From Lachnospiraceae bacterium (lineage in GTDB: Bacteria; Bacillota; Clostridia; Lachnospirales; Lachnospiraceae): DNA of 52,508 nt. The notes beneath the pieces were generated by a model. It was not told the DNA's origin. It was given only the letters and a program-made list of their open reading frames with translations, and ran no database searches. Below, piece after piece: positions 36,132-43,913 of this stretch (positions within the stretch are counted from its first letter, which is position 1; every line of letters begins with the position of its first letter). The stretch spans positions 1 through 52,508 of the forward strand of contig JAAUZT010000042.1 in assembly GCA_014804485.1 (NCBI GenBank), given 5' to 3'. The position numbers and the translations under genes were made by a program.

Positions 36132-36812
36132 TCATGTGCTTTGTAAACAATACCCGACACCCCGTATCGTCTTGATCTGCAGGGTGCTTCCCGTGATCTG
36201 AAGCCTTCTGCGCAGAAAGTGGATATAGTTATCCAGATTGCCTTCCTCCACGTCGCTGTCCGGTCCCCAGACTTTTAGGAGAATCGTAGTTCTTTGCAGG
36301 GTTTTCCCGATAGAGTGTACGAAGATCTCCATAAGCGCCGCTTCTTTCTTAGAGAGTGTACAGCTTCCCGACGGACCGGTGAGGATACACTCCGATGCCT
36401 GCCATGAGATATCTGCAACAGAGAAAGTGTCGTTGACCGTGAGGGTATGAGGTCTTCTGGTGACACAGCGGATACGGGCCATCAGTTCCTCGAAAGCAAA
36501 AGGTTTTACGAGGTAATCATCGGCGCCCAGATCCAGTCCTGTTACTTTATCAGAGAGTGTGCCCAGAGCGGTGATGAGAATGACCGGAGTAGAGATGCCT
36601 TTACAGCGAAGCGACGTCAGGACATCGGTGCCTTCCATGCCCGGAAGCATTCTGTCAAGCAGGATTACGTCGTATATATTCTGTTCTCCGTAGAAAAGAG
36701 CCTCCTCCCCATCGAAGCAGGAATCTACATTAAAGTGTTCCGATTCCAACTGATAGGTCAGGGTGTCATTCAGATGTCTGTCGTCTTCCGCCAGTAAGAT
36801 TCTCATGGACAT
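36132..36812 (-). CDS. OmpR-family response regulator
   Basis: A 226-residue two-component regulator. The receiver domain has the acidic pocket (ILLAEDD), the phosphoacceptor D53 in VILLDRMLPG, and the conserved Lys in GADDYLVKPFAFEELMARI. A winged-helix DNA-binding domain (about 125-226) ends in VEEGNLDNYIHFLRRRLQ and KTIRGVGYCL, typical of the OmpR/PhoB group. The start at ATG 36812 or 36806 is favoured by AAAAGGAAG. It is transcribed just before its partner kinase. Targets could include the nearby ABC genes, but no operator was identified. Confidence 0.94.
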   Translation of the reverse strand: MSMRILLAEDDRHLNDTLTYQLESEHFNVDSCFDGEEALFYGEQNIYDVILLDRMLPGMEGTDVLTSLRCKGISTPVILITALGTLSDKVTGLDLGADDYLVKPFAFEELMARIRCVTRRPHTLTVNDTFSVADISWQASECILTGPSGSCTLSKKEAALMEIFVHSIGKTLQRTTILLKVWGPDSDVEEGNLDNYIHFLRRRLQITGSTLQIKTIRGVGYCLQST

Positions 36813-36911
36813 ATTCTTCCTTTTCCGCAAGCGAGCTCTCACGTTTTTTAATGCTATAGGAAATTGCTCGAATTGTCACGAGTTTGCGAAGCGTAAGCAA
36901 GCAAATCTCGC

Positions 36912-36942
36912 AAAGTAAATCTCGAAGAGATTTACTTTTTTT
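36912..36942. terminator. Perfect 12-bp hairpin, probable terminator
   Basis: AAAGTAAATCTC (36912-36923), a GAA loop, GAGATTTACTTT (36927-36938), then more T. It lies ~60 bp beyond the stop of the leftward AAA/DUF4143 gene, between it and the regulator. The T-run is better placed for plus-strand transcripts, so its main direction is uncertain. Confidence 0.5.
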
Positions 36943-36999
36943 ATTGTATCATAAAAATCTATATTTAATCTCTAAAAAAGAACAAATCTTAGTTTTAAA

Positions 37000-38301
37000 T
37001 CACAAAAGTTCCTTTGTTTTTCCGGCGAGATACAAGGGAAGATTTGTGATATATCCGTCTTTTTTGTAGCCGCGTTTGGAGAAACGCAGAGCGTGCCCAG
37101 GCCGGTGATCGGCGATGTATTTTTTAAAGGAGGGCGCAGATTTATTTTCGCCGCCTTTGGCTTCAACGGGAATGATTTCAGTACCGCATTGGATTATGAA
37201 GTCGATCTCGCTGTTTTTGTCAGAGAAGTATCGCGGTTCAATGTCAAACTGCCCACGGAGCTGTTGCAATACATAATTTTCTGTCAACGGTCCTTTGAAC
37301 TGGTAATCCGTTTTTAAAAGAATGGCGCTGTTGTCAATGCCGGCCATGTGCTTGAGAAGACCGGTGTCAAATATAAACAGCTTGAAGTGTTCCTGTTTGT
37401 CGAAAGCGGACAGCGGATGTTCCGGTTTAGATACATTGTAGACACGGTTCAACATTCCGGCTGAGACAAGCCATTCAATCGCTTCTTCAAAGTCCCGGGC
37501 TCTGCCGCCCTCACGGACAGCACCGTACATGAATTTCTCGTTGGGCTTGGCGAGCTGGGATACGATGCTTCTAAAGACCATGAGAATACGACCGCTGTTG
37601 ACTTTACCGTTATGTTTGGAGAAGTCATTTTCATAGACGGTGACCAACTCGTGTTGAATCCGGGAGATTCTTGCAGGGTCCTGGTATTTGATCCATGAAG
37701 CAACGCACTCCGGCATGCCGCCGATAATGAGATAGTTATTGTAGATTCCAAGTAAGCGATTGTGAAAAATTTCTTCAACCGGCCGCTCTTTCCGGATGCT
37801 TTCATAGTAGGCATATACAGTCGGATCAACCGCGGCAAGAAATTCGTCAAATGTCAGCGGATAGATATCGAGGAGGTTGACCATGCCGACCGGATATGAT
37901 TTCGGCACGGCAAGAAGCGTGCCGAGCAGGCTGCCTGCGGCGATTACATGATAGTTGTTTGCCTTTTCGTTGAAATATTTAAGGGTATTTAACGCTTCCG
38001 GGCATTCCTGAATTTCATCAAAAATGATTAATGTATCTTCAGGCATGATTTTTTCACCGGTAATCAGGGACAACAGTTCGATAATGCGATGCGGATTTTT
38101 GTTCGTCTCAAAGATGGATTTGAGTTCATCTTCTTCATCGAAATTGAAATAGACGAAGTTCTTATAGTAGTTTTTTCCAAATTCTTTCATCAGCCAGGTC
38201 TTGCCGACCTGTCGCGCACCCTTTAATATCATAGGTTTGCGTTCGGGATCAGATTTCCAATTTATCAGAGCGTGCATTGCATTACGTTTCAAGCAGATCA
38301 C
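37000..38301 (-). CDS. AAA ATPase with DUF4143 domain
   Basis: A 433-residue protein of a widespread, often horizontally moved ATPase family. Walker A is GARQVGKT (residues 28-35), Walker B is LIIFDEIQE, and the sensor region is HVIAAGSLLGTLL. The C-terminal DUF4143 part carries the nuclease-like segment DKNSEIDFIIQCGTEIIPVE followed by AKGG, reminiscent of PD-(D/E)xK folds. The start used is GTG 38301; TTG four codons in (LKRNAMHALINWK) is possible. It stands alone and diverges from the lipoprotein/ABC operon. Its function is not established; members are often called predicted ATPases. Confidence 0.85.
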   Translation of the reverse strand: MICLKRNAMHALINWKSDPERKPMILKGARQVGKTWLMKEFGKNYYKNFVYFNFDEEDELKSIFETNKNPHRIIELLSLITGEKIMPEDTLIIFDEIQECPEALNTLKYFNEKANNYHVIAAGSLLGTLLAVPKSYPVGMVNLLDIYPLTFDEFLAAVDPTVYAYYESIRKERPVEEIFHNRLLGIYNNYLIIGGMPECVASWIKYQDPARISRIQHELVTVYENDFSKHNGKVNSGRILMVFRSIVSQLAKPNEKFMYGAVREGGRARDFEEAIEWLVSAGMLNRVYNVSKPEHPLSAFDKQEHFKLFIFDTGLLKHMAGIDNSAILLKTDYQFKGPLTENYVLQQLRGQFDIEPRYFSDKNSEIDFIIQCGTEIIPVEAKGGENKSAPSFKKYIADHRPGHALRFSKRGYKKDGYITNLPLYLAGKTKELL

Positions 38302-38535
38302 CGTCCTTTCTGCGTGCTTAAATATAGTACATCACGTTTTTCTGCGCTTTTCAAGATGTATTTAACACATTTTTCTGAAAAATATTAGATAAAAAAACAC
38401 ATTTTTATCAAAAATGTCATTTGCGGAAGAAACTATAATGGAATTTTAAAGAAATATGTTTCTCTATTTTTAGAGATTATTTAGAGAAAGGCTTGGTATG
38501 ATGATAACAGCTAAAGTGACACAGGATGATCATGT
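38302..38535. other. Divergent intergenic region with inverted repeats, no gene
   Basis: AT-rich. It holds ACATTTTT-ATC-AAAAATGT-type repeats around 38398-38418, a lone TATAAT (38434-38439) without a recognisable -35, and an inverted repeat TTTCTCTA/TAGAGAAA (38459-38466 with 38482-38489) just downstream of where transcription would begin. The last is a candidate operator for the lipoprotein operon. Confidence 0.4.
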
Positions 38536-38676
38536 GTGGCACGGATATGGGATTTGATTAAAGGAATTATTAAGGCGGATTGTGAAGAAGAAAGTAAAGA
38601 AGAGCAGAAAAAGAAATTAGATTATGAATTAGATTATGAAAGAAAAGAGTCAAGAGGAGTAGGAAAGAGTTTATGA
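38536..38676 (+). CDS. Possible small upstream protein (46 residues)
   Basis: An open frame from GTG 38536 to TGA 38674-38676, which overlaps the ATG of the next gene in the ATGA arrangement typical of translational coupling. It starts (V/M)ARIWDLIKGIIKADCEEE and ends in a highly charged tail. AGGATG lies about ten bases upstream of the GTG. There is no homologue in the window and the composition is low-complexity, so this is a weak call that rests on the ATGA overlap. Confidence 0.25.
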   Translation: MARIWDLIKGIIKADCEEESKEEQKKKLDYELDYERKESRGVGKSL

Positions 38677-41099
38677 AAAAATTTCGGAAAGGTCAATTGA
38701 AGAGAATATTTGCAGCAGGCATGTCGCTTGTGATAGTTGTCTCCCTTCTCGGAGGCTGCGGAAACAGCGGTCAGCAGACGGCCGGTAACGGCAGTGGGAA
38801 CAGGACGGATGATATAATGGCGGATGGCGGCAGTCAGGCAGATGAACAGCTATCAGGCAGCACGGCTATGGGGCGCTATCTGGAAGAGGCTGCGGATCTG
38901 TCGGAGAGTTTGTCGGGATACCGCAATGCGATATTTAAGTTAGAAGACGGAGGTGTGGTGCTCACAGATCCGATGAAAAACATGAGGGTTTCGAAGGATC
39001 ATGGTGTTACGTGGGAGAGCGACGGGAATACATGGTTGAGTGAGATATTGGACAGAGGCGGATTTATTGACGATTATGCCGTGGGAGCAGACGGCACGGT
39101 AGGGATTCTGTATACGTACATGGAATCGGAAGATGAGACGGATGCGGATGAGTCCGCAGGACCGGATTTAGAAGAGGAAGAGAAACCATGGTGGGCTTCA
39201 GAGAAGAGGGAACTGCTCATCGTAAAGCCGGACGGAACAGAAATGCCGGTAGTATTTACGGTGATGGATGAAGACATGTACCCTTCACATATATGGATAT
39301 CCGAACAAGGAAGAGTCTTTGTGGGAACGCAGGGATCGGATCTGTATGAGATTTTAGAGGATGGCAGCAGCAAAGTCTTTCTCACCTTAGAAGATTCTCC
39401 ACAGATCATACAATTTCAGGGAAGCAGGATGATTATTGACGGCTACGGCTACGACAGTCTGTTGATCTATGATATGGAGAGCAGCGAGTTCATCGAGGAT
39501 GATACACTCGACACTTTTGTGAATGAAAATTATGGGGATAGAGCTTTTAACGGTGGGAGCTGGTATGATCTGTATTTCTTTCCGGGAGAAGACAATATTC
39601 TCTATCTTGCAGGTGAAAAAGGGGTGCACCGTCATGTGATCGGCGGAAGCGCCATGGAGCAGATCGTAGATGCTAACCTTACAACATTCGGCAATCCGAC
39701 TTATCGGCTATTGGGGATGATCGCGTTGGAGAATAATGAGTTTATGGCTATCTTTACAGATGCGCGTCTGGTTCGTTTCATTTATGATTCGACAGTACCT
39801 ACGGTGCCGGGGCAGACGATCAAGGCATACAGTTTGAAAGAGAACAATACGCTTCGGAGAGCTATTTCGATTTATCAGATTGAGAATCCGGATGTTTACG
39901 TGGAATATGAGATCGGCATGGAGGACAATAACGGCGTTACGAGGGATGATGCTCTGAAAAAACTGAATACGGAGATCATGGCGGGAAATGGGCCGGATCT
40001 GCTTATCCTGGATGATATGCCGGTGGATTCTTATATAGAGAAAGGGATGCTTGCGGATATTGCTCCGCTGATTGACAGTATGAATGGAGAAGGAAAACTC
40101 TTCGAGCGTGCTGTGGATACATACAGGCAGGAAGGTAAGATTTACGTGGTTCCATGCGAGATCAGTCTTCCCATTATGGAGGGAGCTCCGAATTATGTAT
40201 CCGATATTAATGATTTAGAAGGCATTGCCGATGCGGTGGAGAGACTCAGAAAGGATCACCCAGGGATGGATCTGCTGCAGATTTGTTCGCCCAAAGGCGT
40301 GATGAAACAGTTTGCAATGGTCTGTGCACCTGCATGGCTGACAGAGAGCGGAGAACTGAATCGTGAGATGATTTCTGACTTTCTGACGCAGACGAAGCGA
40401 ATCTATGACGCACAGATGGAAGGTCTATCGGATGAGATGATACGACAGTATGAAGAAAAAAATGAAGTGCATATTCAGTATTACGGAGAAATGCTGGAGG
40501 AATCTGATTGGTTTGGACGCGGCACGGAAGAGGTGTATTATGTGACGGGTGAAAGGCAGATTATGACAGGGGTGCTCGGAGGCGCATATACCTATGCGGA
40601 AATAACTTCGGTGCAGAGAACAACCGGATTTGAGGACAATGTGATCCTTCCTATGTCCGGACAGTGTAGGAATGTGTTCTGGGTGGATACATTGGCAGGA
40701 ATCAGTGCGGTTTCCACACAGATTGACAGGGCGGAAGGCTTGCTGAAAGTACTTTTGGGAGATAAAGATATATCAGGCATGGGATTTCCAATCAACCGGA
40801 CAGCTTTTGAGAGTTCACTTTTTCCGGCTGATTTTGTCTCGACTGATGCTGCGTACAGCCAATTGGGCTTTGAATATGAGGATGGCAGTAGTTTTTATTG
40901 GAATATATATTGGTACGGCGAACAGCAGGCGGATATCCTAAGGGGATGGATGCAGGCAGCAGACACGCCGTATGTGCGAAACAAGGTGCTGGAAGAAGCA
41001 GTGTATAACGCAGGGACATCATACATTCAGGGCGAAACAAGTCTAGAGGAGGCGGTGTCAGCGGTAGAGAAGAGTATGGCAATCTATATGGCGGAGTAA
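38673..41099 (+). CDS. Lipoprotein with Asp-box propeller-like half and ABC solute-binding half, paralogue 1
   Basis: An 808-residue lipoprotein. The lipobox is VSLLGGC with C29 as the lipidated cysteine. Residues ~60-385 form repeated beta-strand units that look like a beta-propeller, including an Asp-box, SKDHGVTW (107-114), as found in sialidases and other propellers. Also present are GRVFVGTQGSDLYEI and LAGEKGVHRHVIGGSAMEQI. From ~390 the protein resembles a family 1 ABC solute-binding protein: SLKENNTLRRAISIYQIENP, MAGNGPDLLILDDMPVDSYI. The two paralogues that follow share both halves. Two MalF/MalG-type permeases are encoded downstream. The propeller may trim, sense or pre-bind a glycan or peptide; this is inferred. 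Confidence 0.8.
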   Translation: MKKFRKGQLKRIFAAGMSLVIVVSLLGGCGNSGQQTAGNGSGNRTDDIMADGGSQADEQLSGSTAMGRYLEEAADLSESLSGYRNAIFKLEDGGVVLTDPMKNMRVSKDHGVTWESDGNTWLSEILDRGGFIDDYAVGADGTVGILYTYMESEDETDADESAGPDLEEEEKPWWASEKRELLIVKPDGTEMPVVFTVMDEDMYPSHIWISEQGRVFVGTQGSDLYEILEDGSSKVFLTLEDSPQIIQFQGSRMIIDGYGYDSLLIYDMESSEFIEDDTLDTFVNENYGDRAFNGGSWYDLYFFPGEDNILYLAGEKGVHRHVIGGSAMEQIVDANLTTFGNPTYRLLGMIALENNEFMAIFTDARLVRFIYDSTVPTVPGQTIKAYSLKENNTLRRAISIYQIENPDVYVEYEIGMEDNNGVTRDDALKKLNTEIMAGNGPDLLILDDMPVDSYIEKGMLADIAPLIDSMNGEGKLFERAVDTYRQEGKIYVVPCEISLPIMEGAPNYVSDINDLEGIADAVERLRKDHPGMDLLQICSPKGVMKQFAMVCAPAWLTESGELNREMISDFLTQTKRIYDAQMEGLSDEMIRQYEEKNEVHIQYYGEMLEESDWFGRGTEEVYYVTGERQIMTGVLGGAYTYAEITSVQRTTGFEDNVILPMSGQCRNVFWVDTLAGISAVSTQIDRAEGLLKVLLGDKDISGMGFPINRTAFESSLFPADFVSTDAAYSQLGFEYEDGSSFYWNIYWYGEQQADILRGWMQAADTPYVRNKVLEEAVYNAGTSYIQGETSLEEAVSAVEKSMAIYMAE

Positions 41100-41113
41100 C
41101 AAGACATGAAGAA

Positions 41114-41207
41114 GACATGAAGTTATACTAAGACACCAAAGTACGGTGTCTAAGTATAACTAAGTCATGTCTGGAAGAATGCCGCTGGCGCGTGCATTCT
41201 TCTGGGG
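41114..41207 (+). repeat. Two-hairpin dispersed element, copy B
   Basis: Hairpin 1 (41114-41171): GACATGA/TCATGTC, AGTTATACT/AGTATAACT, GACACC/GGTGTC, loop AAAGTAC. Hairpin 2 (41174-41202): GAAGAATGC/GCATTCTTC. Compared with copy A the inner stem changes at several positions on both sides, so pairing is kept. A partial direct duplication, AAGACATGAAG, precedes it, as in copy C. It lies between the first and second lipoprotein genes. Confidence 0.8.
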
Positions 41208-41320
41208 CCGAGAAGTGATTAAGACGTGATTATGGGAGGCCGCTTGACGCGTGCATTCTTCTGGAGCCGAGAAATAATTGGGCAGCGTCTGTGAGAAGGG
41301 GAATACATTCTTCTGGGAAT
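41194..41320 (+). repeat. Reiterated right arm of hairpin 2
   Basis: The right arm of hairpin 2, CATTCTTCTGG followed by a purine-rich GAG/GGG stretch, occurs three times in a row: in copy B, near 41254-41272 and near 41306-41318. The second is preceded by GCCGCTTGACGCGTG, matching the hairpin loop, but lacks the left arm. This suggests stepwise partial duplication of the element upstream of the second lipoprotein gene. Confidence 0.55.
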
Positions 41321-41330
41321 GGGAGGTAGT

Positions 41331-43880
41331 ATGAGCATGGAGAGAATGGGGATGAAAAGAATGATTCGTAAGAGAAAATATGTTGGAAAGCGGATATTTT
41401 CAGCGGCGCTTGGGGTGATGCTGTTAGCAGGATGTCTGGCAGGATGCGGGGATGGCGGAGCAGCCGGAGACGGACAGGATGGCGCGCAGGGCGGCAGTAC
41501 AAGCGGACAGAGTACACAGCTGTATGAGGAAGGAACGCCCATGGGACGTTACGTGGAGAAAGCGGGGGAGTTTGGTGACGGCGCCGGGCTTTCCGACATT
41601 AGCAACCGTCTTTTTAAGCTGAATAATGGACAGATGGTCATTACTGACGCCTTTAGGCCTTTTGCGATTTCCAAGGATGGCGGACAGAGATGGTATGCGG
41701 ATAAGCGAGCATGGAACACCAGAATGGTGGAAAACGGCGACTATATTATGAGTGCGGCAGTGGGCGGTGATAATACGGTGGCGGTAATCTATCAGGCGGC
41801 AGAATCAGACGCAGCAAGTGATGAGACGGCAGATTCGGGCGCAGCAGGTGATGAGACAGCGGATTCAGACGCAGCAAGTACTGAGGCGGAAGATTCGGAG
41901 AATGATACGCAGGGTGAAGCAGCAGATAACGATACAGAGACAGATTCACAGGATGAAGCAGGGCCGCTTTTGAATCCGCAGCTTCTCATCATTAAGCCGG
42001 ATAAAACAGAGATACCGGTGGAGGTGGAACTGACGGAAGAGGATGAACGTCTGAAGGGTGCATATATATCGGATGACGGCAGGATCTTTGTCACCACGCA
42101 GAGCGCAAATATCTATGAAATTCTGGAAGACGGAACAAGCGTCCTGTTTCTCAGGGCGGAGGAGAATTCACCGGACCTGATACAGGTTCATGGTGGGATG
42201 ATGTTCATGGACGGATGGGATTATGAGTCGCCGCTGATCTATGACATGGAACAGAAGCAGTATATAGAGGACGAGGTCTTAGCGGATTTTGTGAAAGAAA
42301 ACTATGGCGACAGAAATTGTTTCAGCGGTAACTGGTATGATATGTTTTTCTTTCTAGATCAGGACGGTGTTTTGTATATTGCAGGGGACAAAGGGCTTTA
42401 CCGCCATGTAGTAGGCGGCAGCGCCATGGAGCAGATCATAGACGGAAACTTAAGCATTTTCAGTAATCCGTCTTACGCGATAGAAGGTATGGTCGCAATG
42501 GACAACAATGAGTTTATGGCATTGTTTTCGGGCGGAAAGCTGGTACATTTTGTTTATGACGCGGATATTCCGACTGTACCTGTGATACAGCTTAATGTCT
42601 ACAGCTTGGAAGACAATGCGACGATGAGGCAGGCAATTAACCAGTATCAGACCGAAAATCCGGAGATCTATGTGAAGTATGAGGTTGGTACGGGCGGTGG
42701 TAATTCCGTTACGAGGGAAGACGCGTTGAAGAGTCTCAATACCAAGATTCTGGCGGGAGAGGGTCCGGACGTATTTATTCTGGATGACATGCCTGTGGAT
42801 TCTTATATAGAAAAGGGCGTGCTGCGCGACTTAAGTCCGATCTTTGACAATATGAGTGGAGAAGATGAGCTTTTTGGTAATATTGTGGACGCATTTCGGA
42901 TCAATGAGGGGATTTATATGCTGCCCTGTGAGGTGCGGCTTCCGGCGATAGTCAGCAGGAAATCTGACATAACAGGAATCAAAGACTTGCTGGATATCGC
43001 GGATGCGGTTGAGAAGCTTAGAAAGGATCATCCGGAAGGCGATCTGCTCAAACTGTATACGGAAAAAGGGGTCATGAGGATGTTTTCTCCGGTATGCGAG
43101 CCCGTGTGGATGACGGAAGACGGAGCGGTGGATCGGGAAATGATTGCGGAATTCATGCAGCAGACGAAGAGAATCTACGATGCGCAGATGGACGGCATAG
43201 CGGATCGGGTGTTGGAGGCGTACGAGGCTGACTGGAACGCTTTTGCAGAAGAAGAATTTGGTGCACCGTGGGACGAAACGGACACGATGAGAATATCCAT
43301 GGATTGCCTCAGGTTTACAGGCGGCATGAATGAGGCGGTGTGGGGATACATCAAAAGCTTTTGGAACTACGCGGAGATGGTTTCCGTTCCGAGAGTTCAG
43401 GGATATGAAGAGTGTGGATGGGCGCACATGAACGGACAATGTGAAGATGTTTTCTTCTCAAAGACATTGGTTGGAATCAGTGCGGCGTCAAAGCAGGCTG
43501 AGGCATCGGAAGATTTTGTGAAAGCATTGTTCGGGAAGGAAAATCAGGGAAACCTGTATGAAGGACTGCCGGTTAACAAGGCGGCTTTCCAGGAGGGGTT
43601 TGCCTCCGAGGCAGGAGACGGCGTAGATGAACGGTGGGGTGGTCTTGCCACAGACAATTATGAGGGAAACATGATTTCCCTGTCTGTCTACTGTCCAAAC
43701 CAGTCACAGGTTGCGGAATTGCAGGCTTATATGGAATCCGTGAAGACTCCGTATATGGAGAATACGGTTTTAGAGGACGTGGTGTACGAAGAAGGCATCG
43801 CTTATATGCAGGGGAGGAAGAGTCTGGATGAGGCGTTAGATTCCGTTGAGAAGAAGATGGCGATCTATCTGGCGGAGTAG
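41331..43880 (+). CDS. Lipoprotein with Asp-box propeller-like half and ABC solute-binding half, paralogue 2
   Basis: An 849-residue protein with this start (ATG 41331 after GGGAGG; in-frame starts at 41319 and 41337 are alternatives). The lipobox is LLAGCLAGC near residues 35-43. The propeller-like half carries a degenerate Asp-box, SKDGGQRW, in which Arg replaces Thr, and the shared YRHVVGGSAMEQIIDGNL. It has an acidic insertion of three 10-residue repeats (coding positions 41805-41894) not found in the paralogues. The solute-binding half starts near YSLEDNATMRQAINQYQTEN and includes LAGEGPDVFILDDMPVDSYI. It lies between paralogues 1 and 3 in one operon. Different ligand preference among the three is likely but unproven. 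Confidence 0.8.
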   Translation: MSMERMGMKRMIRKRKYVGKRIFSAALGVMLLAGCLAGCGDGGAAGDGQDGAQGGSTSGQSTQLYEEGTPMGRYVEKAGEFGDGAGLSDISNRLFKLNNGQMVITDAFRPFAISKDGGQRWYADKRAWNTRMVENGDYIMSAAVGGDNTVAVIYQAAESDAASDETADSGAAGDETADSDAASTEAEDSENDTQGEAADNDTETDSQDEAGPLLNPQLLIIKPDKTEIPVEVELTEEDERLKGAYISDDGRIFVTTQSANIYEILEDGTSVLFLRAEENSPDLIQVHGGMMFMDGWDYESPLIYDMEQKQYIEDEVLADFVKENYGDRNCFSGNWYDMFFFLDQDGVLYIAGDKGLYRHVVGGSAMEQIIDGNLSIFSNPSYAIEGMVAMDNNEFMALFSGGKLVHFVYDADIPTVPVIQLNVYSLEDNATMRQAINQYQTENPEIYVKYEVGTGGGNSVTREDALKSLNTKILAGEGPDVFILDDMPVDSYIEKGVLRDLSPIFDNMSGEDELFGNIVDAFRINEGIYMLPCEVRLPAIVSRKSDITGIKDLLDIADAVEKLRKDHPEGDLLKLYTEKGVMRMFSPVCEPVWMTEDGAVDREMIAEFMQQTKRIYDAQMDGIADRVLEAYEADWNAFAEEEFGAPWDETDTMRISMDCLRFTGGMNEAVWGYIKSFWNYAEMVSVPRVQGYEECGWAHMNGQCEDVFFSKTLVGISAASKQAEASEDFVKALFGKENQGNLYEGLPVNKAAFQEGFASEAGDGVDERWGGLATDNYEGNMISLSVYCPNQSQVAELQAYMESVKTPYMENTVLEDVVYEEGIAYMQGRKSLDEALDSVEKKMAIYLAE
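41805..41894 (+). repeat. Three 30-bp coding repeats in paralogue 2
   Basis: Three tandem 30-bp units encode SDAASDETAD, SGAAGDETAD and SDAASTEAED. They form an acidic, probably flexible loop in the propeller-like half and are missing from the two sister lipoproteins. Confidence 0.75.
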
Positions 43881-43913
43881 TTTATAAATCTTAGTTTTAA
43901 GAAAGGGAAGTGT

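Noticed and set aside
37000-38301. Considered as a toxin-antitoxin or defence gene
   Set aside because: DUF4143 ATPases are often found near mobile genes, but no partner gene or defence neighbour is present, so no such role is claimed.
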